NCBI RefSeq assembly: GCF_005796105.1
Contig: NZ_VAUO01000008.1
Coordinates: 124,001 to 188,000 of the forward strand
Source: Pseudomonas mosselii
Lineage (GTDB): Bacteria > Pseudomonadota > Gammaproteobacteria > Pseudomonadales > Pseudomonadaceae
Direction: 5' to 3'
Length of the DNA: 64,000 bases
The translations under genes and the position numbers were made by a program. This document shows positions 34,231-42,053 of this stretch, in pieces. The notes beneath the pieces are model-generated. The model had not been told where the DNA came from. It saw nothing but the letters and a program-made list of their open reading frames with translations, and made no database searches. Every line of letters begins with the position of its first letter. Position 1 is the stretch's first letter.

Positions 34231-34920
34231 ATGGTTGGCAGGAACATTCTGATCGTCGACGACGAAGCGCCTATCCGCGAGATGATCGCCGTTGCATTGG
34301 AAATGGCCGGCTATGACTGCCTGGAGGCGGAAAACTCTCAGCAGGCCCACGCCATCATCGTCGACCGCAAACCCGACCTGATCCTGCTCGACTGGATGCT
34401 GCCGGGCACCTCCGGCATCGAGCTGGCCCGCCGTCTCAAGCGCGACGAGCTTACCGGCGATATCCCGATCATCATGCTCACCGCCAAGGGCGAAGAGGAC
34501 AACAAGATCCAGGGCCTGGAAGTCGGCGCCGACGACTACATCACCAAGCCGTTCTCGCCGCGCGAGCTGGTGGCGCGGCTCAAGGCTGTGCTGCGCCGTA
34601 CCGGGCCGAGCGACAGCGAAGCACCGATCGAAGTGGGCGGTCTGCTGCTCGACCCGATCAGCCATCGCGTGACCATCGATGGCAAGCCAGCCGAGATGGG
34701 CCCCACCGAGTACCGCCTGCTGCAATTCTTCATGACCCACCAGGAGCGCGCCTACACCCGCGGCCAATTGCTCGACCAGGTCTGGGGCGGCAACGTCTAC
34801 GTCGAGGAGCGCACCGTCGATGTGCACATCCGTCGCCTGCGCAAGGCGTTGGGTGAGGCCTATGAAAATCTGGTACAAACCGTCCGCGGCACGGGCTACC
34901 GCTTCTCGACCAAGAGCTAG
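34231..34920 (+). CDS. phoB: Phosphate-regulon response regulator PhoB
   Basis: 229 residues. Receiver domain with acidic pair VDDE (residues 9-12), phospho-acceptor Asp54 in ILLDWMLPG and Lys near residue 105 in TKPFSP; OmpR-type winged helix from about residue 135 with the YTRGQLLDQVWG and RTVDVHIRRLRKAL motifs. On phosphate shortage it binds Pho boxes. The ATG at 34231 is the known family start (MVGRN). A GAGAGG ribosome site lies nine bases upstream. Pho boxes in the same window at phoB, pstC and pstS fit its role. Confidence 0.97.
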   Translation: MVGRNILIVDDEAPIREMIAVALEMAGYDCLEAENSQQAHAIIVDRKPDLILLDWMLPGTSGIELARRLKRDELTGDIPIIMLTAKGEEDNKIQGLEVGADDYITKPFSPRELVARLKAVLRRTGPSDSEAPIEVGGLLLDPISHRVTIDGKPAEMGPTEYRLLQFFMTHQERAYTRGQLLDQVWGGNVYVEERTVDVHIRRLRKALGEAYENLVQTVRGTGYRFSTKS

Positions 34921-35064
34921 GAGAAGCAGCTGCGCACTTTCGGCCTCAAGCTGCAAGAAGAAGCAGACAGCGACAGGCTGGAAAATGGACTTAAAGCATT
35001 ACCGATTCGCTTCTTCTTGCAGCTTCTAGCTTGCGACTTGTAGCTGATCCGAAGGATCTGTGAA
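34921..35064. repeat. AGCTTGCAAG-type inverted repeat between phoB and phoR
   Basis: AAGCTGCAAGAAGAAGC (34948-34964) pairs exactly with GCTTCTTCTTGCAGCTT (35009-35025), giving a 17-bp stem with a 44-nt loop in the phoBR transcript, plus further CTTGCGACTTG bases. Related sequences occur at 41024 and 41955. Confidence 0.8.
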
Positions 35065-36372
35065 TTGAACCAGAACTGGCACGCGACCCTGATTCGCCAC
35101 ATGCTGCTGCTGATCACCCTCTGCCTGATCGGCGGCCTGATCAGCGGCTACTATGGCTGGAGCCTGGCCATCGGCCTGGCGTTCTACCTGGGCTGGACGC
35201 TCAAGCAACTGCTGCGTCTGCACGACTGGCTGCGCAACCACCAGCCCGACGAAGCTCCCCCCGATGGCTACGGCCTGTGGGGCGAGGTGTTCGACAGCAT
35301 CTACCACCTGCAACGCCGCGACCAACGCGTGCGAGGCCGTCTGCAGGCAGTCATCGACCGGGTCCAGGAGTCCACCGCCGCACTGCGCGACGCGGTGATC
35401 ATGCTCGACAGCGAAGGCAACCTGGAATGGTGGAACCGCGCCGCCGAGACGCTGCTGGGCTTCAAGACCCCACAGGACGGCGGCCAGCCGGTGACCAACC
35501 TGGTGCGCCACCCGCGCTTCAAGGAGTACTTCGAGTCCGAGAACTACGCCGAGCCGCTGGAAATCCCATCGCCGATCAACGACCGCCTGCGCGTCCAACT
35601 GCACCTGACCCGTTACGGCAACAACGAGCACTTGATGCTGGTGCGCGATGTCACGCGCATTCATCAGCTCGAACAGATGCGCAAGGACTTCGTCGCCAAC
35701 GTCTCCCACGAGCTGCGCACACCGCTGACAGTAATCACCGGCTACCTCGAAACCCTGCTGGACAACGTCGAGGACGTCAACCCGCGCTGGAGCCGCGCCC
35801 TGCAACAGATGAGCACGCAAGGCTCGCGCATGCAGACGCTGCTCAACGACCTGCTGCTGCTGGCCAAGCTCGAAGCCACCGACTATCCCTCGGATAACCA
35901 ACCGGTCGCGGTCGACACGCTACTTGGCGCCATCACGAACGACGCCCAGGCGCTGTCGGGCCCACGCAACCAGCGCATCACCCTGGAGGCGATGCCCGGC
36001 ATCCGCCTGAAAGGCAGCGAATCGGAGCTGCGTAGCGCGTTTTCCAACCTGGTGTTCAACGCGGTCAAGTACACCCAGGACGAAGGCAATATCCGCATCC
36101 GCTGGTGGGCGGATGAACAGGGCGCCCACCTGAGCGTGCAGGACTCTGGCGTCGGCATCGATGCCAAGCATCTGCCACGCCTGACCGAGCGCTTCTACCG
36201 GGTCGACTCCAGCCGTGCGTCCAATACCGGCGGCACCGGGCTGGGATTGGCGATCGTCAAGCACGTGCTAATGCGCCATCGCGGCAAGCTCGAGATCAGC
36301 AGCGTGCCCGGGCATGGCAGCACCTTCACCTGTCATTTTGCGCCCGCACAGTTGGCCACGACCCGCGTATGA
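35065..36372 (+). CDS. phoR: Phosphate-regulon sensor histidine kinase PhoR
   Basis: 435 residues. Two N-terminal membrane helices (LLLITLCLIGGLISGYYG and LAIGLAFYLGWTL) are followed by a PAS domain, then HisKA with FVANVSHELRTPLTVI (phospho-His near residue 215), and HATPase with N-box NLVFNAVKYT and G-box GTGLGLAIVKHV. It phosphorylates PhoB. It begins with TTG at 35065, preceded by GAAGGA, which sets the start; no ATG fits. The 144-bp gap from phoB holds a large inverted repeat. Confidence 0.95.
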   Translation: MNQNWHATLIRHMLLLITLCLIGGLISGYYGWSLAIGLAFYLGWTLKQLLRLHDWLRNHQPDEAPPDGYGLWGEVFDSIYHLQRRDQRVRGRLQAVIDRVQESTAALRDAVIMLDSEGNLEWWNRAAETLLGFKTPQDGGQPVTNLVRHPRFKEYFESENYAEPLEIPSPINDRLRVQLHLTRYGNNEHLMLVRDVTRIHQLEQMRKDFVANVSHELRTPLTVITGYLETLLDNVEDVNPRWSRALQQMSTQGSRMQTLLNDLLLLAKLEATDYPSDNQPVAVDTLLGAITNDAQALSGPRNQRITLEAMPGIRLKGSESELRSAFSNLVFNAVKYTQDEGNIRIRWWADEQGAHLSVQDSGVGIDAKHLPRLTERFYRVDSSRASNTGGTGLGLAIVKHVLMRHRGKLEISSVPGHGSTFTCHFAPAQLATTRV

Positions 36373-36431
36373 CGCCTCGGGGGCACGCCCCCCTTTGCTT
36401 TTACGGCCCCAGCCGCTACATTGGATCCCCT

Positions 36432-36458
36432 GTGCCAGCAATCGCTGGCACTTTTTTT
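36432..36458 (+). terminator. Strong terminator after phoR, 39 bp before the next gene
   Basis: GTGCCAGC-AATC-GCTGGCAC plus seven T is a textbook rho-independent terminator. It lies just before the CNNM/CBS gene start at 36497, so that gene needs either its own promoter in 38 bp or readthrough. Confidence 0.9.
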
Positions 36459-36496
36459 CCCCTTATTTCACCGACGGACCCTGTAAAAACTCCATC

Positions 36497-37837
36497 ATGG
36501 ACCCTTCCCCTGGTATCAGCCTCACCTCGTTGTTCGCCGACTTCGGCATGATTCTTTTCGCCTTGTTCCTGGTGCTGCTCAACGGCTTCTTCGTAGCCGC
36601 CGAGTTCGCCATGGTCAAGCTGCGTGCCACGCGCGTCGAAGCCATCGCCGAGTTGCACGGCTGGCGCGGCAGCATCCTGCGCAAGGTACACAACCAACTC
36701 GATGCCTACCTGTCGGCGTGCCAGCTGGGCATCACCCTGGCCTCGCTGGGCCTGGGCTGGGTAGGTGAACCGGCTTTCGCCCACCTGCTCGAACCCCTGC
36801 TGGCCTACTTCGGCGTCGACAGCCCCGAGCTGATCAAGGCTGTCTCGTTCTTCGTCGCGTTCTTCGTGATCTCCTACCTGCACATCGTTGTCGGCGAGCT
36901 GGCGCCCAAATCCTGGGCAATCCGCAAACCCGAGCTGCTGTCGCTGTGGACCGCCGTGCCGCTGTACCTGTTCTACTGGGCGATGTACCCGGCGATCTAC
37001 CTGCTCAATGCCAGCGCCAACACCATTCTGCGCATCGCCGGCCAAGGCGAGCCCGGCCCGCACCACGAGCACCACTACAGCCGTGAAGAACTCAAGCTGA
37101 TCCTGCACTCCAGCCGTGGCCAGGACCCAAGCGATCAAGGCATGCGCGTACTGGCCTCGGCGGTCGAGATGGGCGAGCTGGAAGTGGTCGACTGGGCCAA
37201 CTCCCGCGAAGACATGGTGTGCATCGACGCCAACGCGCCGCTCAAGCAGATCCTCGCGCTGTTGCGCCGGCACAAGTTCAGCCGCTACCCGGTGTACGAC
37301 GCCGAGCGCGAGGAGTTCACCGGCCTGCTGCACATCAAGGACCTACTGCTGGAGCTGGCCGAGCTGGACCACCTGCCCGAAACCATCGACCTGCAGGACA
37401 TGGCCCGCCCGCTGGAGCGAGTGTCCCGGCACATGCCGCTGTCCCAATTGCTGGAGCAGTTCCGCAAGGGCGGCGCGCACTTCGTACTGGTGGAGGAAGC
37501 CGACGGCAAGGTCATCGGCTATCTGACCATGGAAGATGTGCTGGAAGTGCTGGTAGGTGATATCCAGGACGAGCACCGCAAGACCGAGCGCGGCATCCTC
37601 GCCTATCAGCCCGGCAAGCTGCTGGTACGCGGCGACACCCCGCTGTTCAAGGTCGAGCGCCTGCTGGGCATCGACCTGGACCACATCGAGGCGGAAACCC
37701 TCGCCGGGCTGGTCTACGAGACGCTCAAACGCGTACCTGAGGAAGAAGAAGTGCTGGAAGTCGAAGGCCTGCGCATCATCATCAAGAAGATGAAAGGACC
37801 GAAGATCGTGCTAGCCAAGGTACTCAAGCTGGATTGA
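36497..37837 (+). CDS. CNNM/CorC-type membrane protein with CBS pair
   Basis: 446 residues. An N-terminal DUF21 membrane domain (helices near ILFALFLVLLNGFFVAAEFAMV, SACQLGITLASLGLGWV and FFVAFFVISYLHIVVGELAPK) precedes two CBS domains (about residues 215-340) and a C-terminal CorC_HlyC transporter-associated domain (RGDTPLFKVERLLG). The architecture matches CNNM magnesium or heavy-metal efflux proteins; the substrate is inferred. There is no convincing ribosome site; a terminator lies just upstream. Confidence 0.9.
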   Translation: MDPSPGISLTSLFADFGMILFALFLVLLNGFFVAAEFAMVKLRATRVEAIAELHGWRGSILRKVHNQLDAYLSACQLGITLASLGLGWVGEPAFAHLLEPLLAYFGVDSPELIKAVSFFVAFFVISYLHIVVGELAPKSWAIRKPELLSLWTAVPLYLFYWAMYPAIYLLNASANTILRIAGQGEPGPHHEHHYSREELKLILHSSRGQDPSDQGMRVLASAVEMGELEVVDWANSREDMVCIDANAPLKQILALLRRHKFSRYPVYDAEREEFTGLLHIKDLLLELAELDHLPETIDLQDMARPLERVSRHMPLSQLLEQFRKGGAHFVLVEEADGKVIGYLTMEDVLEVLVGDIQDEHRKTERGILAYQPGKLLVRGDTPLFKVERLLGIDLDHIEAETLAGLVYETLKRVPEEEEVLEVEGLRIIIKKMKGPKIVLAKVLKLD

Positions 37838-37858
37838 TCGGTCAGAAGCCACGTTTCC

Positions 37859-37944
37859 CTGTAGGAGATCACCCAGCCCTTTGGGCTGCGCTGTCGCGCA
37901 GAGAACTGATTTCGCAAGCGCTCCGCGTACCCTGTGGGAGCGGG
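37859..37944 (+). repeat. Dispersed structured repeat, copy C
   Basis: Identical to copy A over about 90 bp. The two tandem hairpins are CAGCCC-TTT-GGGCTG and CTGCGC-TGTC-GCGCAG. It runs straight into a type-2 REPIN. Confidence 0.88.
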
Positions 37945-38045
37945 CTTGTGCCGCGATGGGCTGCGCAGCAGCCCCGGCGATTGTGCAGGCTGCCAATACT
38001 TGGGGCTGCTACGCAGCCCATCGCGGCACAAGCCCGCTCCTACAG
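37931..38045. repeat. Type-2 REPIN fused to copy C
   Basis: Outer arms GAGCGGGCTTGTGCCGCGA / TCGCGGCACAAGCCCGCTC with inner arms TGGGCTGCGCAGCAGCCCC / GGGGCTGCTACGCAGCCCA. The loop matches that of the REPIN at 33551 at most positions. Confidence 0.85.
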
Positions 38046-38063
38046 TGGATCGTGAAACGACCT

Positions 38064-38975
38064 TCAGGGGTTACCTGCGGTGAAATCCGGCATCCCGCCA
38101 ATCGGCCGATCGAATTGGTACGGGATCGACTCCAAGCCCATCCCCACGTTGCGCTGTACCACAAAATGCAGGTGCGGCCCGGTGCTGTTGCCGGTATTGC
38201 CTGACTTGGCCAGCGCTTGGCCCACCGCCACCTGCTGCCCCTCCCTGACCACCACCGACCCACGCATCAGATGCAAATACACCCCCATGGTGCCGTCTGG
38301 GTGCAGGATACGCACGAAGTTACCCGAGGGGTTGGAGCCCCGACCGCTTTGGCCGTTCTCGATCTTGACCACCACCCCGCCCCTGGCGGCGATGATCGGC
38401 GTACCTTCGGGCATGGCGATATCGATGGCGTAGCGGCCCTTGGGCCCGAAATGGCTGACACGCCCGTTAGGTCCCTGACTGATACGAAACGGCCCCCCCT
38501 TCCACGGAAACGGATAGCGGTAGCCCTGGCTGCGTTGCACCGGATCGCCCATGGCGTACTGGAAGCGGCTGTTGTACTTCAGCGCTCCCCCTGGCCCGGC
38601 GAGTATCGCGCTGAGGACCTGCGTCGAACGTGGCGGCACCACCCGCCGCACGAGGCGCGGGGCATTACCGCCAAAAGCATTGGCCAAACCATCCAGACGC
38701 AGCTCGACCTCCATCGGGACGTACAGCTCATTACGGGCGAGGAAGCGCACGCCACCGGGGAACGGTTCAGTCTTGAGCACCACTTGGCGGTCGATGCGCT
38801 CGACCATCGGCTCCTGGAGCACGAACGGCTTGGCCCCCGGACTCGGCCAGTCGGAGTAAGACACCACGCCATTGTTGTCGGTGGTCTTGTAGAGGGTGAT
38901 GCCCAGGCTCGAGGCAGAAGCCGTGAGCAACGCGCAGAACAGCAGCAGGCGGGCGGCGGGCATGATGATGGCCAT
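38064..38975 (-). CDS. M23-family (LytM-like) peptidase
   Basis: 303 residues. A signal peptide (residues about 5-23), a beta-rich N-terminal domain with DNNGVVSYSDWP, and a C-terminal LytM domain with the zinc ligands HFGPKGRYAID (H-x8-D) and GPHLHF. All four residues expected for zinc binding and catalysis are visible, so it is probably an active murein endopeptidase. The start at 38975 has no strong ribosome site; 38963 is an alternative. It is convergent with the CNNM/CBS gene and not in an obvious operon. Confidence 0.88.
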   Translation of the reverse strand: MAIIMPAARLLLFCALLTASASSLGITLYKTTDNNGVVSYSDWPSPGAKPFVLQEPMVERIDRQVVLKTEPFPGGVRFLARNELYVPMEVELRLDGLANAFGGNAPRLVRRVVPPRSTQVLSAILAGPGGALKYNSRFQYAMGDPVQRSQGYRYPFPWKGGPFRISQGPNGRVSHFGPKGRYAIDIAMPEGTPIIAARGGVVVKIENGQSGRGSNPSGNFVRILHPDGTMGVYLHLMRGSVVVREGQQVAVGQALAKSGNTGNSTGPHLHFVVQRNVGMGLESIPYQFDRPIGGMPDFTAGNP

Positions 38976-39065
38976 TTGACAGATTGGGTCTGTCGTAGAC
39001 TAGCAGCCGGATTTGAAGGAGGAATTGCAGTTGGTCGGGAGAGCCGATGGCGCTGCGAACTGCAT

Positions 39066-39143
39066 CCCTGTGGGAGCGGGTTCACCCGCGAATGCGTCGA
39101 TGGGCTTCACATCGCATTCGCGGGTGAACCCGCTCCCACAGGG
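39066..39143. repeat. Perfect 31-bp REPIN
   Basis: Two identical 31-bp arms (39066-39096 and 39113-39143) in inverted orientation with a 16-nt loop. The arms contain the REP sequence with GTTCACCCGCGAA in place of GCTTGCCCGCGAA. The perfect match suggests recent spread or correction. Confidence 0.9.
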
Positions 39144-39163
39144 CCAGGTGCACATGATCGAGA

Positions 39164-40069
39164 TCAAGCGCCTGGCGTGAAGTGTTTCTGGGTAGTGCCG
39201 CGGGCGATCAGGCGCGACAGATAGTCGAGCTTCTGGGCATCCTGGTCGACGAACTTGAAGGTCAGTTGCAGCCAGTCGCTTTCAGGCTTGGGCTCGAGTG
39301 CGGCAACCGCGTGCAGGTAACCATTCAGGCGCGCGACTTCGGCGTTCTCACCCTGCTCCAGGTCCAGTACCGCACCTTCGAGCACCTGTGGCAGGTTGGC
39401 GCTACGACGCACCACCAGCAGGGCTTCTTTGAGGCTCAGGGCCTTGATCACACAGGCTTGCGGGCCACTGGCCAGACGCAACTGACCCTGGCCACGACCG
39501 GCCTGGGCAGCGGCGGCAGCGCTTTTCGGCGTGGGTGCATTGATCAGTGGCTTGCCCGGCGCAGGTGCCGCTGCGGCAGGCGCGGCCACCTTGGCGGCCT
39601 CGGTACGGCCACCGGTCAGCGCACTGAGCGAGTCGTTGGCGAACGCCGAATTGGCCTTCGGCGCACCGGCCATGAGGGTGTCGAGCTTGCCGATCTTGGT
39701 CAGGGATTTCTTCACCTTAGTCAGCAGTTGCTCGTTGGTGAACGGCTTACCGACGAAATCGGAAACACCCGCCTGGATCGCCTGGATCACGTTCTCCTTG
39801 TCACCACGGCTGGTCACCATGATGAACTGCATGGCTTTCATTTCTTCCTGCTGACGGCACCAGGTCAGCAGTTCGAGGCCCGACATCTCGGGCATCTCCC
39901 AGTCGCACAGGACCAGGTCGAAACGTTCCTTGACGAGCATGGCCATGGCCTTGCGACCGTTGACCGCATCCTCGATAACCATGCCTGGGAAGGCATTTCG
40001 CAGGCACTTCCTTACCAGATCGCGGATGAACGGCGCATCGTCCACGACCAGCACATTGACTTTACTCAT
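39164..40069 (-). CDS. Response regulator with receiver domain and PilZ-like C-terminus
   Basis: 301 residues. Residues 1-120 form a receiver domain with VVDDAPF, phospho-acceptor in LVLCDWEMPEMSG and the Lys in VGKPFTNEQ. An Ala/Pro-rich linker (about residues 145-190) leads to a C-terminal domain ending LQLTFKFVDQDAQKLDYLSRLIARG, reminiscent of PilZ domains, but the RxxxR and D/NxSxxG c-di-GMP motifs are not evident. GAGGA precedes ATG 40069. Its kinase is not nearby. Confidence 0.82.
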   Translation of the reverse strand: MSKVNVLVVDDAPFIRDLVRKCLRNAFPGMVIEDAVNGRKAMAMLVKERFDLVLCDWEMPEMSGLELLTWCRQQEEMKAMQFIMVTSRGDKENVIQAIQAGVSDFVGKPFTNEQLLTKVKKSLTKIGKLDTLMAGAPKANSAFANDSLSALTGGRTEAAKVAAPAAAAPAPGKPLINAPTPKSAAAAAQAGRGQGQLRLASGPQACVIKALSLKEALLVVRRSANLPQVLEGAVLDLEQGENAEVARLNGYLHAVAALEPKPESDWLQLTFKFVDQDAQKLDYLSRLIARGTTQKHFTPGA

Positions 40070-40187
40070 CGATACTCCTCTTGAATCCCGACTAGCATAC
40101 CGCCGACTGATGGCAATTTGCCAAACCACTGGTCACGCCGGGACTTCTACGATCGTTCGCGGGTGCCTGCTGGGTGCTCGACCACAA

Positions 40188-40215
40188 ACGAAAACGCCCG
40201 GCCAAAGCCGGGCGT
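40188..40215 (-). terminator. Terminator after phoU
   Basis: Minus strand ACGCCCGGC-TTTG-GCCGGGCGT followed by TTTTCGTTTGT. It ends the pst-phoU transcript. Confidence 0.88.
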
Positions 40216-40232
40216 GATGCTCGGGAGCAATC

Positions 40233-41003
40233 TTATTTATCGTCCGGTTCAGCCGGAACATTAGCGATTTCACCTTCATCGAAGGCTTCGCCCTGAACCT
40301 CGGCCTTCATGCGCTTGAGGCCCATGTGCCGCACGTCGGTGCCGCGCACCAGGTAGATCACCAGCTCCGAGATGTTACGCGCATGGTCGCCGATGCGCTC
40401 CAGCGAACGCAGCGCCCAGATCACGCTCAGTACACGGGAGATCGAACGCGGATCTTCCATCATGTAGGTGACCAGTTCACGCAGGGCCGTCTTGTACTCG
40501 CGGTCGATAGTCTTGTCGTACTGGGCCACCGACAGGGCCAGGTCAGCGTCGAAGCGGGCAAACGCGTCCAACGCGTCGCGCACCATGTTGCGCACCTGGT
40601 CACCGATGTGACGCACCTCGACGTAGCCACGCGGCGATTCACCCTCTTCGCACAGCTGGATGGCACGGCGGGCGATCTTGGTGGACTCGTCACCGATGCG
40701 CTCAAGGTCGATCACCGACTTGGAAATGCTGATGATCAGGCGCAGGTCGGAGGCAGCCGGCTGACGGCGGGCGAGGATGCGCACGCATTCCTCGTCGATG
40801 TTGCGCTCCATCTGGTTGATCTGCTCATCGACCTCGCGCACCTGCTGCGCCAGCCCCGAATCGGCCTCGATCAGCGCGGTGACCGCGTCGTTGACCTGCT
40901 TCTCGACCAGGCCGCCCATTGCCAGCAGGTGGCTGCGGACTTCTTCGAGCTCGGCGTTGAACTGCTGGGAAATGTGGTGGGTAAGGCTTTCTTTATTAAT
41001 CAT
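40233..41003 (-). CDS. phoU: Phosphate-transport regulator PhoU
   Basis: 256 residues with the two-fold helical PhoU repeat. Conserved segments are VDEQINQMERNIDEECVRILARRQPAASDLRLI and a second copy HARNISELVIYLVRGTDVRH. It restrains PhoR signalling when phosphate is plentiful through contact with PstB. It is last in the pst operon, 114 bp after pstB, and the gap contains an inverted repeat. Confidence 0.96.
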   Translation of the reverse strand: MINKESLTHHISQQFNAELEEVRSHLLAMGGLVEKQVNDAVTALIEADSGLAQQVREVDEQINQMERNIDEECVRILARRQPAASDLRLIISISKSVIDLERIGDESTKIARRAIQLCEEGESPRGYVEVRHIGDQVRNMVRDALDAFARFDADLALSVAQYDKTIDREYKTALRELVTYMMEDPRSISRVLSVIWALRSLERIGDHARNISELVIYLVRGTDVRHMGLKRMKAEVQGEAFDEGEIANVPAEPDDK

Positions 41004-41023
41004 GCGTTCGCTCCGCGAAGCTA

Positions 41024-41106
41024 CGAGCTGAAAGCTGCAAGCTTCATGTGATTCGTGTCTTTCCCTGGCTTTCGCTAACCGCTCTTTCTTGCAGCTTGCA
41101 GCTGCG
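41024..41106. repeat. AGCTTGCAAG-type inverted repeat between pstB and phoU
   Basis: AGCTGCAAGCTTCATG near the left and CTTGCAGCTTGCAGCTG near the right form an imperfect stem. Same family as the repeats at 34921 and 41955. Confidence 0.75.
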
Positions 41107-41117
41107 CCAACCGCGCC

Positions 41118-41951
41118 CTAGCCATAGCGACCGGTGATGTAGTCTTCGGTCTGCTTCTTCGCCGGGTTGGTGAACAGAGTATCGGTGTCCCCGAACTCGA
41201 TCAGTTTGCCCATGTACATGAACGCGGTGTAGTCCGAAACGCGGGCCGCCTGCTGCATGTTGTGGGTCACGATGACGATGGTGTACTTGGACTTGAGCTC
41301 ATAGATCAGTTCCTCGACCTTCAGGGTCGAGATCGGGTCCAGTGCCGAGCACGGTTCGTCGAGCAGCAGTACCTCAGGCTCCACGGCGATGGTACGGGCG
41401 ATGACCAGACGCTGCTGCTGACCACCGGACAAACCCAGTGCCGAGTCGTGCAGACGGTCCTTGACCTCGTCCCACAGCGCCGCGCCCTTGAGCGCCCACT
41501 CCACTGCTTCGTCGAGGGTGCGCTTCTTGTTGATGCCCTGGATGCGCAGGCCGTAGACCACGTTCTCGTAGATGGTCTTGGGGAACGGGTTAGGCTTCTG
41601 GAACACCATGCCCACCCGGCGACGCAGTTCGGCCACATCCTCGCCCTTGCGGTAGATGTTATTGCCGTACAGGTTGATGGCACCTTCCACACGGCAGCCG
41701 TCGACCAAGTCGTTCATGCGGTTGAAGGTCCGCAGCAGCGTGGACTTACCGCAGCCGGACGGGCCGATGAAGGCGGTCACGCGCTGCTTGGGGATGTTCA
41801 TGCTGACGTCGAACAGCGCTTGCTTGTCGCCATAGAACAGGGACAGACCAGGGACTTCGATGGCCACGGTCTCTTCGGCCAGGCGCAGGCTCTGCTTGTC
41901 GCGGCCCAGGGCCGACATGTCGATGCCGTGGGTATGAGCTTCGTGTTGCAT
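41118..41951 (-). CDS. pstB: Phosphate ABC transporter ATP-binding protein PstB
   Basis: 277 residues. Walker A GPSGCGKST (about residues 63-71), Q-loop FQKPNPFPKT, ABC signature LSGGQQQR, Walker B VLLLDEPCSALDP and H-loop THN are all present. It powers phosphate import through PstC-PstA. The N-terminal 30 residues are longer than in E. coli. The gap to pstA (102 bp) holds a repeat. Confidence 0.97.
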   Translation of the reverse strand: MQHEAHTHGIDMSALGRDKQSLRLAEETVAIEVPGLSLFYGDKQALFDVSMNIPKQRVTAFIGPSGCGKSTLLRTFNRMNDLVDGCRVEGAINLYGNNIYRKGEDVAELRRRVGMVFQKPNPFPKTIYENVVYGLRIQGINKKRTLDEAVEWALKGAALWDEVKDRLHDSALGLSGGQQQRLVIARTIAVEPEVLLLDEPCSALDPISTLKVEELIYELKSKYTIVIVTHNMQQAARVSDYTAFMYMGKLIEFGDTDTLFTNPAKKQTEDYITGRYG

Positions 41952-41954
41952 GTT

Positions 41955-42052
41955 CTCACTCCATTTGAAGCTGCAAGCTTCACGCTGCTAGCTGCAAGTT
42001 TGGACAAAGCGGCAATCTGCTTGAAGCTTGCCGCTTGTGGCTTAAGGCTTAA
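41955..42052. repeat. AGCTTGCAAG-type repeats between pstB and pstA
   Basis: Tandem and inverted AGCTGCAAG / GCTTGAAGCTT units, almost filling the gap between pstA and pstB. Same family as at 34921 and 41024. Confidence 0.75.
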
Positions 42053-42053
42053 A

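Noticed and set aside
36373..36496. Magnesium or manganese riboswitch before the CNNM/CBS gene
   Set aside because: The region is about 120 bp with one simple terminator and shows none of the expected M-box or yybP-ykoY features.
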